Position numbers and translations under genes: made by a program. From Argopecten irradians (lineage: Eukaryota > Mollusca > Bivalvia > Pectinida > Pectinidae): a DNA stretch of 64,000 nucleotides. Location of the stretch: contig NC_091147.1 of NCBI RefSeq assembly GCF_041381155.1, forward strand, positions 37,078,053 through 37,142,052, read 5' to 3'. Under the pieces are notes generated by a model. The model saw only the letters and a program-made list of their open reading frames with translations. It was not told the DNA's origin and made no database searches. Shown here piece after piece: positions 12,290 to 24,800 of this stretch (the first letter of the stretch is position 1; every line of letters begins with the position of its first letter).

Positions 12290-15200
12290 CTGAAAGAAAT
12301 ATTACTCAATTTCAGTTAGAGAACCGGTGCTAAGATACAGTTACATCAATTTGACCTTTTGACGTAGTGAACTGTTGTACGAAACTGCACTGAAAAGCTC
12401 TCCAGGATTTTATCACATGGGATAAGCTTAATTTTGTCAGACAGCAGTAATTTACCGAAAGTTTTTAATCGTGGAAGAGTTACATTAACATACCACTATG
12501 ATTTGACATCATTATTTCGTTAATTTTGTTTTATCACAATCGTATTAATATATCAAACGAAAATTAAATCGATATGAGTGATGCTTTAAACACATACAAA
12601 TGTACTGCAAAGTATCAGAAATGGTTCATTAGAGATAAAAAAAAATGTTGTTCATATGATAACCGAAAGAAATGTTTTTTGAAAGATCGTGACTTTTGTT
12701 ATTAAATTGAAATGAAAAGAAGAGTAACTTTTAACATCGGGCTTTTGCTTTTCACCCTATAACAGATATCTATATTAGTTCTGAAATCTTTAATTCATTT
12801 TGAAAAACACCTATATTCAACTGGAATCACAAATGTAAAAAGACTATGTTAAATAATTTTAACTAAATAACTTCTTTATACATGTGGATATTTCAGCTAC
12901 GACTTACAAACATGGCGACCTGAAAGGATACTTAAAAGAAAATCCAATAATGTAACTTTGAGATTACTTACCTTGGTAGAATTCAGGTGCAAGAGTAGTC
13001 GTTTTGTTATCTAGAGATAAAGCTTTCTCCATCTGGCCATTGTATGCACTTGACTGATTCGACATCGACAAGAAAAATCAAACATTGTAAGAGTAAATGT
13101 ATTATATATATCATCCTCGATGCAACAGCGATTGCAATCACTTTCATTATATCCACCTCTGTCAGGACAAACCTGAAGATTCTGCGTGCGACACCAAATG
13201 GCACAGGTAGTTTGGTCCTTTGACGTGCATCTAAAGAATCGAACAACGGCACACTTTTTGATCAGAGTGTTTCTACTGAAAAGCCTTCATTTTTGCTATT
13301 ACAATATCGATTTGTGGATATTGCGACTGTGATAGTAGCCCTGAAGATCGAGAAGTGGATATTGCGACGGTGATAGTAGCCCTGAAGTATCGAGAATGAA
13401 CATATGTTTATCTCAGTTAATACTTATTTCAACAAAATTTTAGGTTGAAGTTGATAAAAGAGTGATCTTGTAATCAATTTCATATAAGGTTGTTATACAA
13501 ATGCTTTTGAAAATGATTAGATTTTTCAGGATATAATCTAGTATGTCTAAATTGTTAACGTATAAAAAATATGAAAAATAGAGTGATATCCCCATATCCA
13601 GAAATAGAAATAAATGTTGTACAGAGACGTTGTTCCCTTCCCTTAAAATAACTGTATGGGAACCTTAAAGATGCAATGCGCTTGACGAATGGCGCTTTCT
13701 TTATCAAACACAGGAACAGACGAATTAGAAGTTTTCTTTAGATGCAAAAGTTATTTACACCGTTACACCACCATTGAAAAGTTTCAGCTTCTTATTTTAC
13801 GTCAAGATAAAAGCATTCAAAATAATAAATTGCCTCCCAAAAAAGTCCAAAGCGCCTTGCTCTGTAGGGAATGAAGAACTGATTGCGCATCCACCAAAAG
13901 CAAAGTTATTTTATATTGTTGTTTGTTTTAATAAGACATAAATTCACATGAGTAAACAACAACAAATGATGAGTATCGCCTATGATCTTTCGGCGGTGGA
14001 GCATCTTTAGGTAAATACATCTAATTAGATTTCTTAAAATAAAATGTTACTTACTGCGGAAGTATGGTACAAAAGGGGATATGCCGTTGAGTCATCTGTT
14101 GCCGTTTGTCCGTGCACGAAACCGGAAGCTATGAAAGAGTCGTTTCCGGAACCGGAAGTGATAGTGTATACCGTGTTTCCAGTCAGATTCTCAAGATGTG
14201 TGATACAGTAACCAAGGAAACTAGGGCATTCAATAAATTTGGGCGAGATACTGGCAGGTTCCATTTTCAAACTAGTGTTGGAGATTATTACTATCTCTGC
14301 ATTGGTTAGCAGGCGTGATACATACGTCATCAGACTGCCTGTGACGTCATCTAAAGGAGACATAATAGTCATGGAACCGAGAGCGGTATCATTGTTGATC
14401 ATCATTGTAACCAGAATAGGTTCGGTTGAAGTCAGTAAACAGATCTCTTGCTCGAAATTTAAAGTTTCAAATGAGCCTGTCTCCGCTAACGCAAAGGCTC
14501 TAGCTTCACCTTTGCAGGTGTAAGTGACAATTGTTAGAGGTAAACTTGACGTCACTTTACAGTGGTATGTGAAATTTCGAGGAGGAGCGGTAACATAGGT
14601 TTTACCCCACAGGTGTAGAGGTGGAAGTTGCTCTACAACGTGGTACATATTGGGGTAAGTTCCACTGAGTCTATTACCGCTAAATACACTGACTGTCTGA
14701 GATGAGTTTATCCGAGTTCCGGTCAAATCACCAGTGGAGTATATCTGCATTGTGCTATATTCATCCAGAGTTTCCATTATAATGCTGCCGTTTACATATA
14801 CTGTGTCGTTGTAAGTAACATTATAATTGGTAAGTAAACTAACTTCGACTGTTGTATTTGACCATACGCCGACAATTAGAATCACGCCATTGTCTTTCCC
14901 AGTAACGACATAGTAGATGTTGCCTTGGACACGAACCGGAAGTGAAAGATAACCTCCTAGATCATGCTGTGAAATGTGGGAACTTGAGGCGTACACGAGC
15001 AACTCACCGTCGGAAGTGATTTTGATGCCTTTACGACTTAAACCAGAACCAATCACCTCGACGGCGGCATCGAACCTCTGAATAAATATTTCCTTGCTGT
15101 TCAAAGTAAACGTACTCACTAAATTGGTGTAATTTATGATATTACCAGTAACAATGGTATCATTGGGATTTAGAAGCGTAACCTCGAAAGTGACAGCGTT

Positions 15201-16250
15201 GTTACTTTTTCTATTTTTGATACATCCAAGCATATGGACTTCTAGTAGACTTTCCGCGACGATTCCTTTGACTGTAAAGGAAATAAAACGTATAGGACTA
15301 GGTTTATTTTTCGTAAAATTGAAAAAAATTATTTGTAGTCACATTTCTATTCTATTGTAGATACAATTGTAAAATGTAAACACCCGAGTTGAAAACGGCC
15401 TATACTTAATTTCCTACACTCGTGTTTCACTCGTAACTCTGAGAGTGGATGAGAACAATACCACCATATGCGCACTGTAGTACTTCTCCAAAAACACATG
15501 ACACAAGCGAAGACCATAAGTTTATAAACAAAAACATAATATATTATGTATAGATTTTTCAATGTTTAATAAACTGAAAAACAAATTTTGTTTACAGTGT
15601 AAGCTAAACTTTACATCCTACTGCACCAGGAGTGCACTACATGTAAACTACAGGTAAACTAATAAGTGCATTACGTGCAGTCAGGTGTGACCACTAAAAG
15701 CCCTATACAGGTAATGGGCAGTACCAATGGATGCCTTTATTAGCTACCTGTACCTGTATTTTTTATCTAACGGTACATATTTGTATCATTATTACTTGTC
15801 TCGCCGATAGTCTTAGTCTATCTAATTTGTCTTGTAATTTTTAAAAAATTTGACACGCTATTTTTTCTTCATGAATCAATTGAAAACAATAAGGTTTGAT
15901 GAATCTAGCTATAGAAAACATTCAAATTGCTTCAGGTGCCTTATAAGTGTTACAACACATAAATAATGTATGGTAAAATTGTTGTTTTATGCATGATTAG
16001 ATGGAAACATACCTGCAGAAATCACTTTACAATTACAAATAACACTGTAAAAATCTGAAATAACATTGTAGAAAGTACTGTAATTCTCAAAATAATTTTT
16101 TTTTTGTTATGAATGACATATTAAAAGCCCCTTTTGAATTGTTGAATATGAAAAACGCGGCACATGTAACTTTAATGTTAAAATATTACCTGCAATGGCT
16201 ATCCAGATACTGACGACGGTCATGAAACTAAGACGCCCCAGTGAAAACAT
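11973..16250 (-). CDS. IgGFc-binding-domain membrane protein, 4 exons, 558 aa
   Basis: Exons 16250-16190, 15271-14055, 13053-12972 and 12289-11973 sum to 1677 nt in frame. Residues 1-20 (MFSLGRLSFMTVVSIWIAIA) are a signal peptide. Exon 2 (about 405 codons) matches the IgGFc-binding N-terminal domain: an opening FTLNSKEIFIQRFDAAVEV, VYASSSHISQHDLGGYLSLP, YYVVTGKDNGVILIVGVWSN and YHVVEQLPPLHLWGKTYVTA. Many N-x-S/T sites fit an extracellular domain. Exon 4 has a CKCC cluster (470-473), an amphipathic segment (LKKELTVNPNTTSKYLRTLS, SAEDQRISS) and a membrane helix (about 520-540). I recall that C-terminal module from many uncharacterised mollusc proteins. Proteins with this domain are linked to mucus and innate defence in animals; the ligand here is unknown. 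Exon 3 is the weakest part. Confidence 0.83.
12972..13053 (-). CDS. IgGFc-binding gene exon 3 (short linker, provisional)
   Basis: The donor CAAG|GTAAGT is strong. The acceptor GTCGAATCAG|TCAAGT is the one that keeps phase 0 from exon 2 and phase 1 into exon 4. It encodes SSAYNGQMEKALSLDNKTTT and LAPEFYQ, a plausible juxta-domain linker. A Cys-rich open frame lies immediately upstream (about 13100-13260) and may belong to a longer exon; see findings. Confidence 0.5.
13305..13397. repeat. Two-copy tandem duplication in IgGFc-binding gene intron 2
   Basis: GTGGATATTGCGACTGTGAT AGTAGCCCTGAAG-type sequence occurs twice, about 43 bp apart. On the minus strand each has a CTTCAG|GGCTACTATC acceptor-like site. 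Confidence 0.8.
13570..14010. mobile_element. Family B MITE copy, IgGFc-binding gene intron 2
   Basis: Ends TCGGCGGTGGAGCATCTTTA at 13990-14010, and shares CATCCACCAAAAGCAAA with the family. The left end is diverged, so its boundary is approximate. Confidence 0.7.
14055..15271 (-). CDS. IgGFc-binding gene exon 2 (whole IgGFc-binding domain)
   Basis: Acceptor TTTCCTTTACAG|TCAAAG, donor TTCCGCA|GTAAGT, 1217 nt, phase 1 in and phase 0 out. It is one long open frame. The intron-retention reading stops only 18 nt past the donor. Confidence 0.9.
16190..16250 (-). CDS. IgGFc-binding gene exon 1 (signal peptide)
   Basis: ATG at 16250; donor ATTGCAG|GTAATA, phase 1. The frame is open upstream to 16334, but that end is GTG and the extra residues are not signal-like, so 16250 is chosen. 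It yields a 20-residue hydrophobic leader. Confidence 0.78.
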
Positions 16251-16330
16251 GTCTGCCTCTGAGTCAGTGACTGTGCAATTACATCTGGGTATGTTTTGAA
16301 GGAATGGTATGAACGCAATTGATAATCTTG

Positions 16331-16376
16331 TCACGTGATCGGATTATTTGCATTGATTAACCATAATAAATATATG
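16331..16376 (-). promoter_or_regulatory. Candidate promoter elements of the IgGFc-binding gene
   Basis: Within 130 nt upstream of the start codon, the minus strand has a TATA-like TATATTTA (16374-16367), a perfect octamer ATGCAAAT (16353-16346) and the palindromic E-box TCACGTGA (16338-16331). The spacing would put transcription start near 16340. Motifs of this length arise by chance, so this is suggestive only. Confidence 0.35.
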
Positions 16377-16741
16377 CAAAGCTATACACAACGTGATAGA
16401 AGCATGTAAAATATAAGAACATTGCTTTCATTCTAACACTAAATATCCTTTCTCTTGTTGACTTATTGTTATGGAAATGTTTATATAATAATAAAGCAGT
16501 ATAAACTGATATTCAAATTAGATTGATTTCTTGAAGTGCAGGCCGCATTGTACTATTGATATCAAATGTATATGGCCAAGCCTAAATGGAATTTTATTTT
16601 GTACCCGCATTATGAAATGAGACATAATACCATTTACTGTAAAAGTAGTCCCAAAGTCAACATGAAGTTGATATTCAGGTTTACAAGGATTATCTATTAT
16701 CGGTAGTCATTGTTTGGTTGGATTAACTAGAATATATGTTT

Positions 16742-16912
16742 TTTATGTTATTTAAGGATTAACTTGAATAGATTTTTTATGTTATGGAGATATAACACAA
16801 AAATCTGAGTGTACTCTAAATAAAAAGCGAAGCGGTTTATGATGAGAGTACACTCAGATTTTTGTGTTATATCTCCATAACATAAAAAATCTATTCAAAT
16901 TAATCCTTATAA
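16742..16912. repeat. Long perfect hairpin, arms about 75 bp
   Basis: The left arm contains AATAGATTTTTTATGTTATG, GAGATATAACACAAAAATCT and GAGTGTACTCT; the right arm is its almost exact reverse complement, separated by about 30 bp including AAAGCGAAGCGG. A diverged half-copy follows at about 17120-17240 (AGAGTGTATTCTGTAGACAG). Likely a young hairpin MITE. Confidence 0.88.
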
Positions 16913-17544
16913 TTTAATTTACTAAAGATAATTTCTTCAACATTTAAAATTCATTTTGGGACTCTTTTGTCTATGAAATCAGTACGCCGTCATCTCAGCC
17001 AATCAGAAGCAACGTTATAAACGGCGACGCCATTTTTTCCTTTAAGGGCTGATAAAGTAAATTTTTAAGCCAATGAAAATGCTCGTAACAAGCAAAATTG
17101 AATTATAGATATACAAAAGACAAAAAATAGAGTGTATTCTGTAGACAGTTTGTTATGAATTTTTTTCTCAGATTATTGTGTTACACATCTATAACATTGA
17201 AATGTATTAAAATTAGTCCTTAAAATCTTTCACCATAACCTATTCAAGAAGAAAAATACTCAATACATAATTTATAAAATAAAATATAAGTATTTATTTT
17301 AAACACCAGTTACAAGTCTCGTAATTACATGAAAGCATTTCCTGCCTTATATGAAAAATCAACAGACAGGTCGCGAAAATTTGCATCCGCTTGTTATCAA
17401 GATTTTACAGTATATACTATAAACGTACCTATTTAAGCGGTAGTTTTCTTCTAGTACATCGCTTAATATTGTAAAACAATGTTTTCGGTACTGAACCACC
17501 GAATTGCCTAATTTAGAAATTTAAATAAGTTTATTTATATATTT

Positions 17545-17576
17545 TGATGGTGTGTGTGTGTGTGTGTATATGTAGG

Positions 17577-17610
<34 letters not shown>

Positions 17611-17632
17611 TGTATGTATTTATGTATGTATG

Positions 17633-17667
<35 letters not shown>

Positions 17668-17685
17668 GGGTGTATGTATATGTTT
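17545..17685. repeat. GTAT/GT microsatellite
   Basis: A (GT)n stretch grades into (GTAT)n with a few interruptions. The predicted minus-strand frames of Tyr-Ile-His-Thr repeats are artefacts. Confidence 0.95.
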
Positions 17686-20600
17686 TTTTATGTTCGTGTT
17701 TGAATGAAGAGAAATATTGAGAAAACAAAAGTAAGTTAATAAAAAATTATTGAGAATGATAACCAACTTACTCATAAAAGTGAATATTCTCTTACCTGAG
17801 TGAAAAAGAGAAAAAAAAATATTAAACCATAATCTACGGCTTAAATTTATCGTCGTTAACAGAGGTACATAATGCACACATACCCATATCACTTTATTTC
17901 ATATTAAACAAAACAAAAACACAAGAGGGGTTTTCATAACGATTTCAATTTCAATATCAGTTCCTAGAAATCACGGACAAACGACGACAAACATTAAGTA
18001 GAATAAACATTGGATCTTCGTTAACAATACTGGCTAGACTGATATCAATTGTGAAACTGGAATTCAAAGTACCACACCAACAAAAACAAATAACAACAAA
18101 AACTGGTGCATTTCATTTTCGAAGTAAACATGTAGTACATAAGCATTTCCTACACTATAAAGTATTTATTTCAAACCTCAAAGTAATTTCATTGTCAATT
18201 TTAAAGCCATACATGCGAAAAATTAAGCACCCGTGAAAAATACTAATAAACCGAATGGTATTTCAAAGGCAAACAAAGTTTTTGATTTGATAACATAAAA
18301 AATATCGTCCTTATATTATTCTTCAGCTTCAGCTGTACTATACAACATCAGCATCAACATCAATGACTTATGGATAAGATAGGCAGCAAGAAATAAAGAA
18401 AAAAAATAAAATGTGTAAAAGTCTAAAATCTATATAAATAGCTGTATTGGAAAAAAAGAGTACATTTTTTTCGATGTCATTTGTGAGTTATCAGTCTTTT
18501 TCATAAACTTATTGCCTCATAAGGATTTAATCTTATTTTCATTCAACAACAATTTAAAAAAAATATATAATATTTCGCTTGTCATGAATTTAATGATATC
18601 AGCAGATAAAAGACAAAGGTTATCAAGGTTTGGTATAAAGAAGTTATATCCCTTTGATAATGGTGAATCCTTTGTAAGTGCCTTACGCTCCACAAATAAC
18701 AAATTGACCGATCGCCGTAATTCAATATATGACCACACCTCGTGCTCGCACATGCGCATGCACCTATTAAATGTGCGAGTAAACATCGTAACATACACAA
18801 AACAAAATACAAAGTCACGTGCAGTACTTTGGTGTTTTGATTGACAGCTAGCAATACGACAATAGGATACTGCAGGCCACACAGTTAAACATTTAAAAAT
18901 ACCATTAAGAGGAATCGTCCTTAGACAATCATATTCATTACACAAACTATAAGTTAAGCATAATACTAAGCATTTTTGTTTTCTTGTGTTTAATTCTAAC
19001 TTATATACGGATATATACACGTATATACATTTCATATTTTACTAAATGTAGGTAACTAATACTTAAATTACATTATTCATTAAATAACATAATACTTACA
19101 TTGATAACATCAAATAAGTTGATTCATCATTATCTTTAACAACAGGAATATCATTTAATCAGCATTTATAAAGCCGTAGTGGGCTTTGAGGTTTGTGTGT
19201 GCCACATTACCTAACTCTAACCATCTTTGTATTGTATTCTTTTTTTCCCTTCTGATCTGATTTCGCTATAGTTACTATAAACTTTATGACTTAACTGACG
19301 GTTACTATAATCAAGCGCTGTAAGTACAAGATATTATTACGCCAACTTACTTTGCGTTTAATTAAAGTACAACAAATTTTGTTGCGCCAAAATCTGAATA
19401 CGCCAAAAACGAACTTTAATTCCTTGCAGTATTAAAAAAAAAACAGAAAATTCTCAGAAAAGTAATATAACAATTTTAAGTAAAAATAATTTAAAATCTC
19501 TATTATGTGCAACCTTAATTACAACAAAAATCGACCTAATCAGTGGAATGTTTCTATAGTTAGAAAATCTCTCACAAAATAAATCAAGAATCTGATCATA
19601 AAAAATGGAATGGATCCAAAAAGTTTTACCTAGTATATTTTTCGGCCAAATAGACCTCGTCCTATATTCAGAAAACATTTCTCAAAATAATTCTAGCATC
19701 TGTTTATTAAATAATAGGATGGATAAAGATACATTTTATCTCATATTTATTACGACCAAATAGGCCTCGTCGTACACAGTTATGAGCGACATAAAACATA
19801 CATAAATGTAAATGCAAAGATCTTAATGGTAAGCAGGTCAACTCTGATATGGACATGAGTGCATGTGCACGTAACAGTCTATTTCAGTGCAAAAGTCAAT
19901 CAAAGCATCAGTACTGTTAAACAGCCTTTTTCCATGGCAAACTAATTTTCACAACGACTAGTTTCACATTTCCATGTCTTGTGTTTTTAGCTTCCCATTA
20001 CGGTTTGCAATACTTCGCCTATTCCCAGTAAGGTTTTTTTGTCATCTGCACACTTCATTGTACGCATAATCTAATTGCACGTGCATTTGGTATGACTCCT
20101 GTTCCGTGTCAGTGAACGTTACCGCAAATCCTGGAGTACTAATTTCAATGTGTCTATTTATAATCCATAAAGTTATCGTTGTACATCACGCTGCTCTGCT
20201 ATTTGTCTTCCCATTAAAACTATTCTTTGATTTTATACTTTTTATACTTTAATTTCCAAGAATATGGCACATCATTGCTATCATCTGGATTTTCCACCAA
20301 TCACAACTTGGTAGTGATTTGGTTAGGTGAAACAAATCTGACGCCTTTCTGACCGGAAGCTGTAAACATAAGGACCACTATGCATTATTATCATGGCTGA
20401 CCTCGCTAATGATTATGGTATTATATAAATACTGATATGTACTGTTAATCAAATATCTTTCGCGTGCGATTTAATTTAGCGAATTTCGCGATCCAAGTAA
20501 ATTCGCGAAAGCTTCTCTGCGCGAATAGATATCTACATTATTTATATTGATTGGAATTTTATTTGTTTAATAAAAAAAATACGCGTAAAATAACCTTCAT

Positions 20601-21585
20601 GAACTTCTTTTGAAATGGAAATCGCGAAAGTTTTTTTTACAGAATATGGAGCGTCCGGAAAATCTAGTAATATATAATTTGTCTGATTTTTTTACTACAA
20701 TTCAAATATTAACAATTTTTATATATAAGCAGAACACTGCATAACTGTTCTGAATTTAATTGGTTTATATATTTGGCTTTTGAAAATCACCAGCAAATAA
20801 AATATGGAAGAAAAACATCTGATAGAAACATTCAGTAAACCTAATATCTTATCGACATTTTTTCACTTTTCTTACCTAAATTGTAACTTTTATTTCTGTG
20901 CTTTACTTTGACGATTCTGAAAAGAAAACCCGTTAATTGTAAAAAAATTATAATTTTGCCTAAGGTGAAAGATTCCGTCAGTATACAATTGTTGAACAAT
21001 TAATTGATACAGATTGAGGTAGGAGATTTACACTAAAATTTCCCTGAATAAGCCGCTATCGTTCATATTAAATCTTATGAACCTGCATTAACATGCCGCA
21101 ATCGTTTTATATTTTAAATGTTATAACACGCAGAAAATATTCAATCGATCTACGCAATCGTTTTACTTTTTAATGTTAAAACAAGCAGAAAATATCTTGT
21201 TAATCTGCCGTTGTCGTTATAAATATATCGGTTTATTTTTTTTTCTAATGTACATAAAAAACATTTCTGTTTCATAAATGATAAGGTAATACTCAGCTCA
21301 GCGATATGTTTAATAATGAAATAATAAGTGTTGGTATGAAATAATTCAAAATCCCAAGTAAAACCTGATTTTTAAAAAAAAACTACACTACACTGTCTTT
21401 GCAAATTAGAGTTGCATCCCTTGTGGACAGGTGTCCATTGTGACTTCATTATTTTTAAGACCAAATTATTTACCTCGTTTACTTTTTAAGATGTGGTAAT
21501 ACAAATAGCATATGCATATATAGAATATCTTAGTTGTAGAAAAAGAAAATTATCGCGAATATTTTAACATTTTAACATTGTATCC

Positions 21586-21827
21586 TTACCGCTTTTTCTT
21601 TTCCCTGCGGCATGCAGATTTGAAATCTTCACATGTGAGATCCCTAAGGAATCTCCGCGTGTACATCAAGTACGCGAAGGTGGCAGCCATCCCAATAGCA
21701 GTGAGCCAGAAGAAGACGAACCAGGGGATGTTTGGGGGGTACTCAAAGAACGTGATGTATCTCTCCGTAGTGGTTGTTGTTGGTATAGTAGTTGTTGTGT
21801 AAACAACGACAGCAACATTTGCTGTAC
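21586..21827 (-). CDS. Cadherin-like gene exon 16 (stalk, membrane helix, tail, stop)
   Basis: Acceptor TTACAG|GTACAGC, then 80 codons including TAA at 21588-21586. It encodes the last strand, a Thr-rich O-glycosylation-like stalk, WFVFFWLTAIGMAATFAYLM as membrane helix, and a short basic tail with two Cys (833, 840). A candidate AATAAA lies at 21237-21232 on the minus strand, about 350 nt downstream. Confidence 0.85.
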
Positions 21828-24800
21828 CTGTAAATAAATTCATAAATGAAGGATAGAAGAAGGATAACTATTGCCATTATTATTTAGTTATTTTTGGAAC
21901 GAAATGATATACATCAGAGGAATTAACTTAAAACATATAATAAAGCTAGAGTTGATGTATGTTCAGGTTTAAATGCCATATACGGTATATCCCCCAACAG
22001 CATTTCAGGAAAATATGACCATCACGTTTTAATTCATTCATTTATTCTGGATAAATAATTAAAGATAAATGATTACGATGCAATGAAATAAATGTTTGCA
22101 GTTCAACAAATAGAAAATGATGAGCGAGAACAAATGTATGTCACTATCGACTTGATGAAAATATTAGAAGAAAAAATATCAACATTAGGCCTAATATTTT
22201 TTGACAAGATCGAATCATAAACTGCGTCCCAAAAATCTTCCGTAGACTATGTCCTATATGGAATGAAATACTGATTTTGCATGCACCAAAAGCAAAATGA
22301 ATTATCATATATTATTTGTTTTTGTATTTGTTAGAAAAGTACATTGTATACACACACGGGTAAACACCAATTATTGCTCAAATGTATCGTTTGTACTCTG
22401 TCAGCGGTGGAGCATCTTTAAGACATCTGATTTCATTTGATTGATATCTGGTTGCCGTAGTGACCATCTTTAAGATATACTTATTTAAGCATTTAACAAA
22501 CACCGGAGATAAAAATATAATAAGTTGATAATAATATAAGACTCTTTCAAATCTGGATATGAAGGATAGGGATATTCTACCCGAAGGTCACAAAATGCAG
22601 TAAAACCCGCGAGTGTTTTGCAATATTTTGTGATCCCGAGGGTAGAATATCCCTATCTTTCACATCCACTTATGAAAGAGTATTTTTCTTTCATACCTCA
22701 ACGTTTAATTGCAATTTTACAACTAAATATCCCGCCATTTTGAAATAAATTCGAAGAAATCCACGACTAGAAATCAATTTTCCATACATGAAAAATTACG
22801 TGATATTTTCAACCCAAATTCCGTTGTTTTTATCTTTTATAGTAAAACCAGTCATAGTTTTGAAAAATATCTTAAAATTTTACTGAGAAAAAAAGAGATT
22901 TTGTTGACGCCGTGACGTCATGAGGCTTGAATTTTTTATTGCGTTGGAAGCCATGCAATACAATACAACCTCAGGCGACATGAGTGTATTGCCCTAGACC
23001 AGCCAGTATTACACCCGTAGGTGTATTGCCCAAGACCAGCCAGTATTACACCCGTATGTGTATTGCCCTAGACCAGCCAGTATTACACCGTAGGTGTATT
23101 GCCCTAGACCAGACAGTATTACAACCGTAGGTGTATTGCCCTAGACCAGCCGGTATTACACCCGTAGGTATGAAAAAATACAGATTACGTAATACCTCCG
23201 ACCACACATAAATGTTAGATTTATGATATGATAGTACTTGTAAGGCCACCGTAATCCGTAACTGTGGCAGTAAAAGGGAAGTAACCTCCGTCTCCATAGG
23301 TTGATAGTGGCCTATTGAGGAAGATATTGCCAGTGCCGCTTACTCCAAAGTCAGCGCCGTTTAATCCGGATGTGTCAAGGGAATAAGATATGGCACCTGG
23401 AATACATTCAAATAATATATCAAAGGGATAAGACATTGTACTTGAAATACATAAAATAATGTGTCAAAGGAGTAGGACGAGTAGGACATGTTACTTTGAA
23501 TACCTAAGATTAAATGTGTCAAAGAAGTAGGACGAACAGGACATGGTACCTGGAATATCTAAGTCAAGAGTACTTGTATAATAAAATGTGTCAAAGGAGT
23601 AGGACATGGTACCTGGAATACCTAAGATAAAATGTGTCAAAGGAGTAGGACATGGTACCTGGAATACCTAAGATAAAATGTGTCAAAGGAGTAGGACATG
23701 GTACCTGGAATACATAAGATAAAATGTGTCAAAGGAGTAGGACATGGTACCTGGAATACCTAAGATAAAATGTGTCAAAGGAGTAGGACATGGTACCTGG
23801 AATACCTAAGATAAAATGTGTCAAAGGAGTAGGACATGGTACCTTGAATACCTAAGATAAAATGTGTCAAAGGAGTAGGACATGGTACCTGGAATACATA
23901 AGATAAAATGTGTCAAAGGAGTAGGACATGGCACCAGGAATACCTAAGATAAAATGTGTCAAAGGAGTAGGACATGGTACCTGGAATACCTAAGATAAAA
24001 TGTGTCAAAGGAGTAGGACATGGTACCTGGAATACCTAAGATAAAATGTGTCAAAGGAGTAGGACATGGTACCTGGAATACCTAAGATAAAATGTGTCAA
24101 AGGAGTAGGACATGGCACCTGGAATACCTAAGATAAAATGTGTCAAAGGAGTAGGACATGGTACCTGGAATACCTAAGATAAAATGTGTCAAAGGAGTAG
24201 GACATGGTACCTGGAATACCTAAGATAAAATGTGTCAAAGGAGTAGGACATGGTACCTGGAATACCTAAGATAAAATGTGTCAAAAAGTAGTAGGACATG
24301 GCACCATGGAATACCTAAGATAAAATGTGTCAAAGGAGTAGGACATGGTACCTTGAATATATAAGATAAAATGTGTCAAAGGAGTAGGACATGGTACCTG
24401 GAATACATACTAAGATAAAATGTGTCAAAGGAGTAGGACATGGTACCTGGAATACCTAAGATAAAATGTGTCAAAGGAGTAGGACATGGTACCATGGAAT
24501 ACCTAAGATAAAATGTGTCAAAGGAGTAGGACATGGTACCTGGAATACCTAAGATAAAATGTGTCAAAGGAGTAGGACATGGTACCTTGAATACCTAAGA
24601 TAAAATGTGTCAAAGGAGTAGGACATGGTACCTTGAATACCTAAGATAAAATGTGTCAAAGGAGTAGGACATGGTACCTGGAATACCTAAGATAAAATGT
24701 GTCAAAGGAGTATAAACAAGGTACCTTGAATACCTAAGATAAAATGTGTCAAAGGAGTAGGACATGGTACCTGGAATACCTAAGATAAAATGTGTCAAAG

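Larger units (their letters stand above)
16377..21585. other. Intergenic region between the IgGFc-binding and cadherin-like genes
   Basis: Contains the large hairpin, the GTAT microsatellite and AT-rich sequence with scattered AATTCGCGAAA-type words (20460-20640). The 172-codon minus frame at 19035-18517 has no family resemblance and overlaps other open frames, so it is not called. Confidence 0.6.

Noticed and set aside
13007..13252. 81-codon minus-strand frame MPLFDSLDARQRTKLPVPFG as an exon
   Set aside because: Its frame does not match the exon 3 donor or exon 2 phase, and it starts inside an acceptor region. The Cys-rich alternative frame over the same bases is the more interesting reading and is reported as a finding.
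16251..16334. Longer N-terminus for the IgGFc-binding protein
   Set aside because: The upstream frame end is GTG, not ATG, and the extra residues would bury the signal peptide.
17531..17892. Frames with Thr-Tyr-Ile-His repeats
   Set aside because: Translation of the GTAT microsatellite.
18517..19035. 172-codon minus-strand open frame
   Set aside because: No recognisable domain, low-complexity AT-rich composition, overlapping open frames on both strands, and no convincing splice-site or promoter context.
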